64,000 bases of DNA from Hofstenia miamia. Its lineage: Eukaryota > Xenacoelomorpha > Acoela > Hofsteniidae. The stretch lies in assembly GCA_900660155.1 (NCBI GenBank), contig CABFPE010000277.1:454203-518202 (forward strand), read 5' to 3'. Positions 1 to 12,204 of the stretch are shown piece by piece (positions within the stretch are counted from its first letter, which is position 1; each line of letters begins with the position of its first letter). A program made the position numbers and the translations under genes. Under the pieces are notes generated by a model. That model worked only from the letters and a program-made list of their open reading frames with translations. It was not told where the DNA came from and did not search any database.

Positions 1-1000
1 CCTTTTTCTCAAATATTTTATAATTCTTTTCAATGTTACGATTACCCTGATCATTGGAAACATGCTCAAATTACACCAATACCAAAAAGAACTGAAATTA
101 ATGATGCAAGTGATATTAAAGTTTTCAGACCAATAGCTGTAAAACCTTTAATAGGAAGAATTTTAGACTCAATCATGTTAAAAAAGTATCAAAAAGAAAT
201 GCAAGATATCATGGATCCACTACAATTTGTATATAAAAAAGAAAGAAATACCAGTGACATTCTTTTATGTACAATAGATATGATCGCTAAAACGCTAAGT
301 AACAAGCAAACAGCAATAATAAGACTCACGTTTATTGACTATTAGAGTGCATTCAATACTGTACTACAAAATAAACTATTGAATCAAATATATCCGATTT
401 CTAAAGTACTATGTCAGTGGATAAAAAACCTTTCTCATAATTTCAGACAATCTGTTAAATTTGAATTAATAGCAAAACTGAACAAAGAAAATGTTTTAGT
501 TGGAGTTCCGCAAGGAGGACCACTTAGTGGTCCATTATTTACCACCTATACAGACATAATTAACACCAATATTACACACTATGAAAATGATGACATAATG
601 AAGTATTCAGATGACACAAGAGTATTAGGTAAGATCGTTGCAACATCAGCTGAAGAAAACTTTCTAAATTATAAGAATATAATCATCAAAATATTTATTC
701 TTTCTAAGGAATTAAATTTGAAAATTAATACAACAAAATCAAGTGAAATAATTTTCGTCCATCACAATGTTAAAAATATTAAATTAAAGAATTCGATTCA
801 AGAAAATATTACAATTGATGAAAAATCAATACCAATTCTAAAGAGTGTTAAATATTTAGGATTATGTATAAACAACAAATTTAATTGGGATGATCATGTA
901 GAAAACATAAGATGAAAAGCTAATTTTATTGTAAAATCTGTTGCATATCTGATTAATTACATGAAGAATTGGCAAAAATGTATATTTATAATATGCTCAT
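1..1000 (+). mobile_element. LINE (non-LTR) reverse transcriptase fragment
   Basis: Frame 1 reads through reverse-transcriptase blocks from the first base to 915. It runs past the window's left edge and is cut off 5'. Visible motifs are TPIPK, DIKVFRPIAV, a FIDY*SAFNTV block (normally F-D-SSAFNT), VPQGGPLSGPLF, the KYSDDTR catalytic box (usually YADDT) and KSVKYLGLCIN. This order is that of LINE elements of the Jockey/CR1 kind. A stop codon at 343-345 replaces the serine before SAFNT, and a TGA at 913-915 ends the long frame, so the copy is dead. Similarity fades after about 1000, where an hAT relic begins. The clade is not certain. Confidence 0.9.
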
Positions 1001-1039
1001 TAAACCAAGCTATATGCGTCAGAGGTATTCGTACCCGGA

Positions 1040-2333
1040 TTGACTAGAAAAAATATTAAGATTCCAAAGAAACCTATTAAACTTTTCGCTACAATATCAA
1101 AACTAAACAAAGAAACTCCAGTCAAACATGACAAGCAATTCTCATTAAAAAAAACAAGTAAATATCAGTCTGGCATCAACAAGATGAAGCCTTTGTCATC
1201 AGAACAATCCTTTATTAAATATACGCCTGACTTGACTGATACTGTTATGGGGCCTTTTGAGCTGCTGCAGCAGCCTTTGATCAAAAAGCTATTTCGTACT
1301 ATGGGTTTAAGCTGCCCATCTGAGTCGAGCTGCCGTCAAAGCATTTCAAAGTTCACCAAGTCAACGAAAGCAGAAATAAAGGCATTTGTAGAAGGAAAGA
1401 AGATCTTTACGATTGCAGATGAATTCGATATAAATGTCAAGAAATATTTCAATGTACTGATTGGAGATCTATCCGTTCCTGACAAAGAATATATATATGA
1501 TGTTGTTCTGCTTCTTCAAAGTGCAGCAAATTCATCTGTGTATCAGATTGAAGATGACACCTTACGATCACTATTAATCGATGATGAGAATTTTTTGCTT
1601 TTGCTAATGGACACTTCACGATACATGAATTCTGCTGGGAACATCTTGAAATCGCTGTATCCTCCTCTTTTCCATGTCACCTGTATCACACATCTTTTGC
1701 ACAGCAGTGCCATGGTTGTGAAATCCATGAATTGTGAAACACTCATCAGTTGTGTCAAAGCATCTATTGTGAAGAATCGTGATCGGCATCAACTATTTTC
1801 AGATATTGGAATACCGCCAGATACAAATGTAGCAAGATGGGGATTGTGGTTGAGTTCCGCTGCCTACAATGCAGCTAACCTAATTGCTGTGCGGGAAATC
1901 ATTTCGTCATACCAGGAGGATGGCGTTCTCGTTTCTCGTGCGAAGGATGCAATACTTTTGCCTGAAGTGCCATTGGAACTTGCGCATATAGTAAATTACA
2001 AGCCTCTAATTACTCTTATTGAAAAGAGTGAAAGCATGAATTATACCATGCTTCACGCTCACAAAGACCTTACGAATCTCGATTATGGCCAAAATGTGTG
2101 CCATAGCAAAGACTATATTTCAAGAATGTTGGAAAAGAATGACATCATGCAAATAGTGAACATGAGCATACGAGTACAACCTCCTCTAGAACGGTGTTTC
2201 CAATTCAGCAGCGGGTGAGAGGAGCTTTTCTATGTTGAAAAACATTCTGCGCTCTAATAGAAACTTCTCACCGGAAAATATTCGCAATTATACAATTATG
2301 CGCTATCGCGAAAATGTATACATTGATTTATAA
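1040..2333 (+). mobile_element. hAT transposase relic
   Basis: A long open frame (to 2218) followed, after a frame change near 2203-2212, by the hAT C-terminal dimerisation block (AAGERSFSMLKNILRSNR). Upstream are hAT-like stretches (FVEGKKIFTIADEFD, CITHLLHSSAM, VARWGLWLSSAAY). An N-terminal BED zinc finger is not visible and the first codon is not an obvious ATG, so the 5' end is probably lost at the junction with the LINE fragment. A CCGCCCTA stretch near 2438-2445 might be a decayed 3' terminus (hAT ends often read CCGCCCTG), but no 5' partner was found. It is similar in layout to the hAT copy at 57484-59095. Non-functional. Confidence 0.8.
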
Positions 2334-3596
2334 CAGCAATAGTACCGGTCTTTATTTCATAAGACGTTCATTGTATCAATAAGTCAACTATTTTTGGATA
2401 ATATCAATTTTTTCATTTATTAGGTCAATGAAAAAACCGCCCTATTAATAAGTAATGGTGAAATAATTTATGAAACGAGAGTATTGATGAAATCATGAAG
2501 GAGGTGAAGTTGCACTTTCAATGCAACAAAAGAGTGATACAAAAATTCAAGTTAGGAATGCAAATGTAATCGTGAAGTCCAAATGGTAAAATATACAGCC
2601 AACGAATCTGGAGTTAAATTAAATAAAATCTTGAACAAGTCATCATTAAGGGGAATGAAGCAGTAATTCTGTGTAAGCACAAAAAACGATAAATGACGAA
2701 TACTTTCAAGAACAGGAGTTAGAATCTGGAACAAAAAAGTCATATTAAAGCAGCAAAGACGCTTTAAGCAATAAAAGACTTTTGGTTGGGAGCAAAAGAG
2801 GCATTATCGAAGTTGGCAAAACTACCACTCCAGTATGGATTATTATAGAAACATGAGTTGAAGCTGAAATGTGCTTCTCAGCTACCGAAATATATTGGAA
2901 TCTCAATTCTCACAGAAAATATTAAAAATTTTATGTTTCTTTATGTACAGTAAAGTCCAGTATCATTATTGATAAAAATTTGTAAGTGCGCCATTCTGTT
3001 TTTGATTGCCATTGTAATTAATAGCCAACATTGTTTGCAATTTCTTGTCATCATACATTTTCTGCGGTAACGTGATGATATGAGATCGCACAAATGCTTT
3101 TTATAAATAGTAAATAGTTTAAAATTTCATATGAAAGTTGTAATATCTAGCGCTTGGTAAAATGTGCTTGTAAAGGTTGTTCATTTTCAAGATTTTCTTT
3201 TAACCAACATTGCCAAACTAGTCTGAATGCCAATTAATGTCTTGCATCAATATTTTTTAAATCACTTTCACAGCAAATGCATGCCTAATTGGCTTGCACT
3301 TATGGTAAATTCAGCTGAAAAGAAATAAAATTCGGTAAAGTTTTAGATTTTCTTATCCATACGCGAAATTTTTACGGTAATATTCATGCATTTTTTAATA
3401 TTTGCCTTCTCATTCAAAAGGCTTCATGGTAATGCAACAGTTTAACTACAGGTAATTAATAATATATTTACTTCCATCAAACAATAGCTATTAAATTGAG
3501 ATCAACATTTACATGCTGTATGGGAATTCCATACATACATGTAAAATTTCAACACTGGGGATTATTTCTAATTAGATTTTCAACTTACTGTTCAAC
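2334..3596. other. No recognised gene
   Basis: AT-rich DNA between the hAT relic and the ACAD-like gene. Short open frames carry stops in all frames and match nothing I recognise. Confidence 0.5.
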
Positions 3597-4653
3597 TCAT
3601 TCACTCTGTAAATGGCCAAAATCCGTATATGAAGAATTATTTTTTAACGACCCCAGTTGAACAATATCCAAAAATTTATGACAGGATTTGAAGAAATATT
3701 CAATTGTGTACAAACACATGCTAAATTTAAACTTGATGGCCAAATTTTTTTGAAAGCTAATTACTGGTTTGCATTTATAAAATGCATGGAACTAACAAAG
3801 TTCATAAAAATTTATTAATAAATTTAAAATACCTCATGAAGATTGTTTCTGCTGCCTATGAACAACGATCGACTGCCTCTAGTGATATTGGCAAGAATGC
3901 AGTACATGGAGCACGCCATTTTGGCAACAACTTCTTTATGGTAGAATTCATTTGGGGAATTCTAAATGAGAAGTAAGTCTTTAAGAAATTTCGAAATCCA
4001 AAATACTTTATATTGCCTTAGGCCTTGCTTGATGATTGATAATAGTTCGTACTTCTTCTTCTCAACATCGAGAGCCACATTCTAAAGAATTCTTATAAAG
4101 ATAAAAGATTTATGATTTTATAAAAAAAAATCACAAATGGAGCATTAGAAATGTAATTTGACGAAATACACTATTATACATTAAGAAGAGTTCAAGCATA
4201 CAACAACCAGATGTACTGCCTGCTCAATTTCTATACACTAGGTTTCAGCTGATCAATCAGATACAGACAGGGTTTCAAATGTGCAAATACATATGCTTTT
4301 TAATGCCAACATACTTTATTAATGCCATTCTCATTGTTTTATTATTAATAAAAGTATTAATACAAATTAAAAAGAATGATATTTTGAAAGAGAATACTTA
4401 CTCGAAAATTGGGATGAATAAACATTCTCTGAAAGTCAGCCATTGTTCCAGGAATGGAGTAGTGATTATGACTATTCTCACGAAAGTAGAGATAGATGGC
4501 ATACCGAAGATTATGAAATTTGAAAGGCTTACTAAATATAAAGGTTACGCCTATAAACATTAGGCTAGGCTTAGTGTAGAGAATGATTTTTATAGATAAA
4601 CCAGTGACATAAATGTGGCATCAGATATAATTATCTTAAAGCGATAATCGTTT

Positions 4654-4697
<44 letters not shown>

Positions 4698-7600
4698 CGT
4701 ACAGGGCGAGGAGGAGGTCCACACTTTGATAGGTAAGGAGGATAAATTCTACTTTGAACATTTAAAGGAAAAAAAGTAGCTTATTCATATATTTGATATT
4801 CTCAATGTAGTTGTAGTGTTGAATTTAATAGTATACTATTACGTTGCTTGCCACTGATAACTCACTTGCTGTTGTTGATAAATTGCTGATTATTGTTCAT
4901 ATTATTTTTTAATTAGTTAAGTTAAAGATGTATTTTTTCACATTGAAGGGGAGTTGTTGTTGTTAAAATAGTAGCATAGTAGCAATAGTTTACCAATGCC
5001 CTTATAAAACGTGTCCTTGAGCATAAATTAGGTGCTGAACATGTGCAGTGATGATCATGAGTCTTTATGCTGAAAAATTTGGGGAGGAACTTCTTCAAAC
5101 TCTACTTTCATAAATGTTACTGAGCAATGACGCAATGATAATTATTATTTAAATCACTGTTAGTCGATTTAATGAACATATTGAACTGCATATTATAATA
5201 CATTTAACCTTTCTGTAAACAGAATATCATTCTTCTTTGTTCTCTTCAATTCCAAGTGATGATGACAGTGGCTTGAATGGGTGAACAGTATCTGGAAAAG
5301 CACTGTGAAAGGGGATAAGTGTTAAACTTTATAATTTTAAATGGACATCATACAAGTATGATTGCAAAGTGCAAACACATAATTGGGATTGACTTTCAAT
5401 TGAATCCGGATAATTTTGTTCGACTTATGTATCAAGAACTTCCTTAGAAACATTGATGATAGGCGGAGAATAACTCTCTTTTAAATGAATTACAGCTGAA
5501 GTATTTGCTTGTATTAACATATTTATGGGCAGCATTATAACACATATTAGTATTTTTATTGCTAAATTCTTTTTCACAAAAAACAAACGTAAAATTAACC
5601 CAAGAACGTGCAATTTGGCGACTGTTAGTTTTAATCGAATTTTGACATTGTTACCTATGAATCACAAATTCTAAACACCATGTATAAAAAAGTATTGATT
5701 ATGATTATTTAATATACAATTCTGATTTTTTGCACAATGGTTGATTTTCACTGAGAATTCAAATTTCTTAAAAATTATATCATTAGAAACTAAATTGTCA
5801 TCTCTTGTTCCTGCTTAAGGCTCAAAAACGTTAGTTTTAACTTTATGTAAATGTGGAAAAAAATTGAATTTAACATACACTATTTCTAAAATGCACACAA
5901 AATTTCAGAAATATTGATCAAAAAATTTCNGTTACTGAGCAATGACGCAATGATAATTATTATTTAAATCACTGTTAGTCGATTTAATGAACATATTGAA
6001 CTGCATATTATAATACATTTAACCTTTCTGTAAACAGAATATCATTCTTCTTTGTTCTCTTCAATTCCAAGTGATGATGACAGTGGCTTGAATGGGTGAA
6101 CAGTATCTGGAAAAGCACTGTGAAAGGGGATAAGTGTTAAACTTTATAATTTTAAATGGACATCATACAAGTATGATTGCAAAGTGCAAACACATAATTG
6201 GGATTGACTTTCAATTGAATCCGGATAATTTTGTTCGACTTATGTATCAAGAACTTCCTTAGAAACATTGATGATAGGCGGAGAATAACTCTCTTTTAAA
6301 TGAATTACAGCTGAAGTATTTGCTTGTATTAACATATTTATGGGCAGCATTATAACACATATTAGTATTTTTATTGCTAAATTCTTTTTCACAAAAAACA
6401 AACGTAAAATTAACCCAAGAACGTGCAATTTGGCGACTGTTAGTTTTAATCGAATTTTGACATTGTTACCTATGAATCACAAATTCTAAACACCATGTAT
6501 AAAAAAGTATTGATTATGATTATTTAATATACAATTCTGATTTTTTGCACAATGGTTGATTTTCACTGAGAATTCAAATTTCTTAAAAATTATATCATTA
6601 GAAACTAAATTGTCATCTCTTGTTCCTGCTTAAGGCTCAAAAACGTTAGTTTTAACTTTATGTAAATGTGGAAAAAAATTGAATTTAACATACACTATTT
6701 CTAAAATGCACACAAAATTTCAGAAATATTGATCAAAAAATTTCGAAAAAAATAGATAGAATGCTAGAAGCCCACAATTCTGAACTTTTGAACGTTTTTT
6801 TACCTATAATGATATTGATAAAACGATATCACCATACCTTCTTTCATTTATAAAATATGTCACAACATGGGAAAAATTGAATTTAGAAATTACAACCAGT
6901 CTACAGAAAAGATATAAAGTTTGATTAAATGAAAATAAAGACTTACTATAGTTCATCAGAGTTTCTTGAATTGAAGTGCTCGATTCCTTCATTAAAAATT
7001 GTATTCAAGTCTTCTGAATTATAAGTCTAAATTATCATTAACAAGAATTGCAATGATTTACATACTATTAAATTAGAAAAGACAAGAATATCTTTTCGTA
7101 GCATCTCTAGATCATGACGAAGATGAGTTTTCGCTGGTCCAAGCAAATCTTCTAGTTCATCAAGCAGGTTAAGCCCAAGTTTCGTAACCATACACTAAAT
7201 AGCATTACATTTAACCACATAATTCAAATAGAGTATAAGACCAATTAATAAAAATGTAAGTCTTCCAAACAAAAATGGATACTCATCATTACTAAATTGA
7301 AATTCTGTCTATTCCAATGTTAAAATTTAGCCGCGCACTACCCACATAATTGAATATTTTGCTAAACCTACATTCCTATCCACGGTTATCACAAAGAGTG
7401 TTAGCTGAGATCTTACGAAACTATTTTCAAAATTTCTATCGCATTTACAGAATTTTAAAGTTAAAATTAAGCTGAATGATTTTGAAAAAGGAGGTGTATA
7501 TGCTATTTTTAATGAAATCATGGATATCCAAACAAAATGGAGACACTCAATTCTAATTTAGAATTCAAATAAGAAAATCTCCTCAACCTAGGATTGGCAA

Positions 7601-10600
7601 TATAATTGAATTAAGTAAAAGTAACATGTATATTGGCAATCCAAGAGCAAGTGAAATAAGAACAACAATTACATAGATAGCTTCTTGACAAAAGTTTCAG
7701 ATTATTTAAGTAAATATGACGAGACATTTACTCAAAAACACATTCGATAGGTATTTCAAATTAGAATATATAAAGTGAGAATGTATTTCGAGATGAAATT
7801 AATGAAGGTAATCAATAAGAACAATACTTTTGTTGCAAGAGCTTCTGCATACAAAGAAGAATCTTCAAAGACATCAATGCGACCACCAAGGAAGTAAGGC
7901 AGTGACTCCATGGCATAGAGAGATTCCTCTACTCGATGAATTCCCTCCATGGTTGATTGGTAGCGACTTAACCGATGAGTAAGTCGTTTACGACGAGTTA
8001 GTTCAACAATAACTTCCTCTGAACAATACAGATATTATCTAATAATAATGAAATCGCAAACCAATCATCTTCCGAAAACCACAAGTGATAAAGGAAGCTC
8101 CAGAAGCTATTAGAAGACTTTGAATTTGTTTCACTAGCATTGTTCCACTGTCAAGCTTACCAATAACGAAATCATGAGTAATAACTAATTGATCAACGGA
8201 AAATGATAATTCTAAATGTTATGAAATGAAATCCTGGAATAATGAAATAATAGATGGCATCAAGTGCAGTTGAATTGAAAAATAAATATGCGAAACAAAA
8301 ATTCCTTAAAGATTTAACTTGTTAAACAGATACCATGAAAATCTTGACTGATTTGACGTTTGGAAATGAATTCAATACTGTCAGTGGGTAAAAGTACAAG
8401 AGCGGCCGATGCATCATTCATCTCAACTGAAGAAACTATAGCCCGAGGCAAGCCTTCCCCTGAGAAAATTACGCGATCCTGAAACAAATAAGACTTTTAT
8501 TTGTAAAAAAAACAACTCACAATTTTCCCATGAAGTTGGAAGCAATCCTCAGCAAGAACTTTTCCATTGAGTTTACTACTAAACGAGTTTTAGCGAATTA
8601 AATAAAAAGGAATTGAACATTTACTCTATGTTAAGAGAAGCTGCCAATAGCTGACCAGAGTTGTTAACCTCATTAATAAAATGTAACAAGCCCTTGCGTT
8701 CGTTTCGTGAAAGAATCAACTAAAAGACCTAAATGGTTAACTCAAAGAAATCACTAAACCTTTTGAAGAATGGAGTGTTGTGCTGCTAGGAAATGCATGC
8801 TAAAAGATTTTATGAGATTTTCCAAGAGAAACATGGATAACATATTATCATCAGGTGCGATACCATCTAAGAAATAAAGCTATAAAACTTAAGCACGCCT
8901 TTAACATACTCAGACGAGATGAGAGAAGCAGATCGCGTTCGAAGAGATCGTTGAGGGTTAACTCCGCTAAACAAATAGAATCGATAGCTAAATCTTTCAA
9001 GATCCTTCCATACATGCATTCTTAATAAGATTGTGAACTCAATGGAATATAGAATTACTGAAGCAAAGAAAGTTTATAAGAAACGTATAATTATGAACTA
9101 CATACAAAATATATAAATACACAGTTGACGATGTACCCAATACTTACAATTATTCTTTAAGATGTGCTCATAAGCATGATAATCCTCTGGTTCAATGCGT
9201 GGATAAGGGAATGCATCTAGCTAAAATTTAAGAAATGAAAAGGGTAATTAAAAGAAACTGTAGAATTTGTTTAATGCAGAAAACATATAAAATTAAAAAC
9301 ATCAAATGGGAGGTTTTGAAAAAAATCGTGAATATACAGCAAATCGAGAAAATCAAGAATGCTAAATAATTTAAGAATTAGAAATAAAGCTTACTTGTTT
9401 TTATTGAAAGACAATAGCAATCACCGTATTTATTACATATTTTTATAATTTAACAAAAAACATGTTTTCCTTGTAACCTGAATTTTACAAACATATAATA
9501 TTTTATATGCCTTTCAAGCGTTTGCAGCAGTTAACAGATTCTTCAATTTTCAATCCAAATATTTTCAGCCAATACTTTTTATATTATATATTAACATTTC
9601 CGTTATAAATGTAAAGCATTTATTCTAGTATAGCTTTCAATGGCCTCTGGAGCTCGACAGGAGGTTGTGACTTGGCTTTCAAATTTCATTGGCAAACTCA
9701 TCAAAACAGAAAGGATAAATGGAATTTAAGATTTAAATTAATAAATATGGTATTTAAAATAATATCAGGAATTTTTTGCCCCCAAATAGCTTTGCTTGTA
9801 CTTCTTCAACAAAACATTAAATTGTTAATGTTATTAAAGAGCAAATATATTTGCAAAAATGTAGATTACAAAGGGCATTAATTTAAAATACTTGCAACTT
9901 CAGAATCTGTGAAAAATCAATAGAATTCGCTATTTAAATAAATTGTATACTTAAAAAAACTTTAATTGAAAATATAAGTCATACTCTATATTGAATGATA
10001 AAAAATGAATTTATTTGACATTTTAGCTTTAAACTAGACATTACAACGTTTGATTTCAAGTAGGCATGTTGATGGAATTGTCCATACATTTTGAGGCTTC
10101 ATCTTTGTATTGGTATATTAATACCCACTTTATACAGTTTCAAACGTTGTGTGCCTTCGATATTACTCTGATAAACTATTTATTATGCTAAAGCTGTAAA
10201 TTAGAAATAATTTAGGGAATATCCAGCCAGAAATATCTACAACATTCACCACTACAGCCGACATGGTTTTTAATTTCCGCATGGGTACAAATATCAACTA
10301 GGTTTTCATGATGGACTCCAATGCAAATTGAAGTTCCGTCAAGCAAAATCCCTGTTTGAAATAGAATTTAATTACCAGTGAGCATTGTTTATAGTGAATT
10401 CGGCGTTTATCAATAAAATTGCGGTACTGTAGAAACGATGTTCACTTTTAAGTGCATAGTAAAAATAATTGCTTGTAGCAGAATACATTTAACCTGACAA
10501 TAGCTGAATCTGACCAAATCAGTCTGTCAAAGAAGCAAAAGTTTTCATCAAAATGCGGCATGAAATGTAACATGATCAAACTCGTTCATTGGATATCATC

Positions 10601-11321
10601 TTTCATTACTACATGCTGTGATACAGTACAGGAAAGATTTCATTCCAATATCCTTCAAAGCTTTCAATTGATGACTTAGAACTCTGACACTTTCAGCAGA
10701 TAACCAACTGACCCAGAATCTTATTCTTTACTGAGTGCGGTTTCGGTCAAGCAGCTAATATTTCAACTTGCTGAGAGTGTCAAAAGCCGACTCCCACTCG
10801 GCAAGTCAGCAACTGAACCAGTGTTAAGGAATTTGTCCCGTTTTTCGAAACCATATTTTGCTCACTGTTCTCTAGCACAAATTTTACGTCGACAGACAAA
10901 GATTACTTTCGAATACAAACATTCGTTCTTTTTGTGAAAGCGTTGCATTTCGAGTATCGCATTGAATGTCATTAAATCAATCAAATTTGAAACTTTTTAT
11001 CGTCTTTAGTTGTCTGATACTTAAAATTGATTGATTAGATTAATGCTTGTGTTCCACTCTTGAAACACCCTGTATACATATGAATATCTACATGTATATA
11101 TTAATTAATTACTGAAAATACTTTTAAATATTTACGTAAATAATTCTTCCTCTGAACAAATTTTTCACGATGTCTTTTTCCGAACTTTTTTCAAATTTAG
11201 GTTCTGTCGACTCAGTAAATTCCACTTCCGAATAGCTCACGGATTTAATGTCCGAAAGCGAACGAACTAACGTGGGAAAACGGCGGGATAATGTTCGCAA
11301 TGGAAATCCCACGCATTGCAT
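3597..11321 (-). CDS. Divergent ACAD9/VLCAD-like acyl-CoA dehydrogenase family protein, probably non-catalytic
   Basis: Multi-exon gene. Exons with consistent phase are 11321-11136, 9220-9148, 8966-8910, 8866-8760, 8719-8625, 8578-8521, 8478-8334, 8211-8062, 8018-7828, 7194-7066, 7026-6947; then 4428-4402, 4081-4007, 3961-3833. The exon or exons joining 6947 to 4428 are not resolved (candidates near 5445-5501 and 5240-5311, duplicated at 6260-6316 and 6055-6126). The last exon may be 3720-3597. The N-terminus is Arg-rich like a mitochondrial presequence, followed by VKNLFRGRII and LDAFPYPRIEPED, matching the ACAD9/VLCAD stretch F-K/G-I..VFPYP. Later blocks match too: RRKRLTHRLS, YAMESLPYFLGGRID, FIHPNFR, and MYCILANITRGSRSL against LYAMVVVLSRASRSL. 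The catalytic-Glu motif EGTN and the FAD-loop motifs EPxSGSD and WI(S/T)NG are missing. ACAD9 and fly Enigma are relatives in mitochondria; ACAD9 helps assemble complex I. That role here is inferred. Confidence 0.8.
4656..4695. repeat. (TA)n microsatellite
   Basis: About 20 TA units in ACAD-like gene intron sequence. Confidence 0.95.
5116..6744. repeat. 814-bp direct repeat around a single N (assembly artefact)
   Basis: 5116-5929 and 5931-6744 look identical over 814 bp and are separated by one N at 5930. This is what overlapping contig ends joined without merging look like. It lies inside the unresolved intron region of the ACAD-like gene, so any exon in it (for example the short frames at 5445-5501 and 5240-5311) appears twice. 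Confidence 0.9.
10131..11076 (-). mobile_element. Mariner-like relic in intron 1 of the ACAD-like gene
   Basis: The right end, read on the minus strand, begins TATACAGGGTGTTTCAAG, a typical mariner-type terminus. The left end, TATACAGTTTCAAACG, is a plausible degraded partner. Between them the minus strand keeps scattered transposase-like words (KFLNTGSVADLP, then IWSDSAIVRLN, resembling the WSDEAHF motif) broken by many stops and frame changes. It lies wholly between exons 1 and 2 of the ACAD-like gene. Decayed and inactive; the family call rests on short motifs only. Confidence 0.5.
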
Positions 11322-12204
11322 ACTAAAATAATGAACTTCAACAACAAACATTAAAAAAAATATTAACAGACTTACTCTTGAAATAAGTAAATGATGCAAT
11401 TCATGATATGTACTTAACTATTACAATCGAAAAAATGAAATTAAATACATAGGTTTTCAAAGTTTTAAAAACTCCAGTTCACAAAAATTTCACGAAATAA
11501 TACAAACTAGAGGTGCGCACCAGCCGACGGAGCTAACGCCGATAAATTATGCCTAGCCGGAGACGTGGTCAAGACAGCGACAACAGCTGCGGCTGAGCAA
11601 ACAAAACATGAAGCTACTGCATATGTAAAATTCCAAAATGCACGGTTTTACTGCTAAAATGTTGCCAGATTGACATTAAACTAGCAATCTAAACTATCCA
11701 CAATCAATTTCCTAAATTTGTACGCGAAAATTACAATGTGGGCAAAAATATTGCAACCACGCAATGAACAGTAAAGTGGACTATGGATGAACCGCCGCGT
11801 TCGTTTTGGCACCTCAGCCGCCATATAATATAAACATCGCCGGCACACACACCCACATCTGATACAAGCACAGAGTAACATTTCAAAAATTGAGTAAAAG
11901 CAATGTATATATTTGCTATACATTTACAAATTGAAATTATTGACGTCAAATAAGAAAAATACAGTAAAATAAAATTTAATAGAATTTTCTATTATTTATA
12001 ATTACACTAATTTCTCCATTCTCACAATAGTATGAGGAAACACAGACAGAAAGCTTTTGAGGTACCAGCAGAGACAAATTCAACAATGCTAAACATCGAA
12101 TAATCAGTGATTATAAAACTAATTCGATATTCGGAGAAATCTGAAATCATGATTGGCTTCAGAATACGGACATTCAATCGACAAAATTCAATAGAAAAAT
12201 AGGA
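11322..12204. other. Intergenic DNA between LRRC57-like and ACAD-like genes
   Basis: 884 bp between the LRRC57-like stop and the ACAD-like ATG. It contains GC-richer patches at about 11505-11600 and 11790-11850, one with a perfect GGTGCGCACC palindrome and one with a TATAATATAAA stretch. These could be a promoter for the ACAD-like gene or a decayed MITE; the sequence does not decide. A T-rich tract ending in AG lies one base before the ACAD-like ATG. Confidence 0.4.

Noticed and set aside
2552-2743. Possible coding remnant after the hAT relic
   Set aside because: Fragments in several frames with frequent stops; no motif recognised.
4279-4563. 94-codon plus-strand frame
   Set aside because: Runs antisense over the 27-nt ACAD exon and intron; no family features.
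5240-5311. Minus-strand frame AFPDTVHPFKPL with an acceptor before it, as an ACAD-like exon
   Set aside because: The alignment to VLCAD is suggestive, but no donor keeps the required phase, so it is left as a candidate only.
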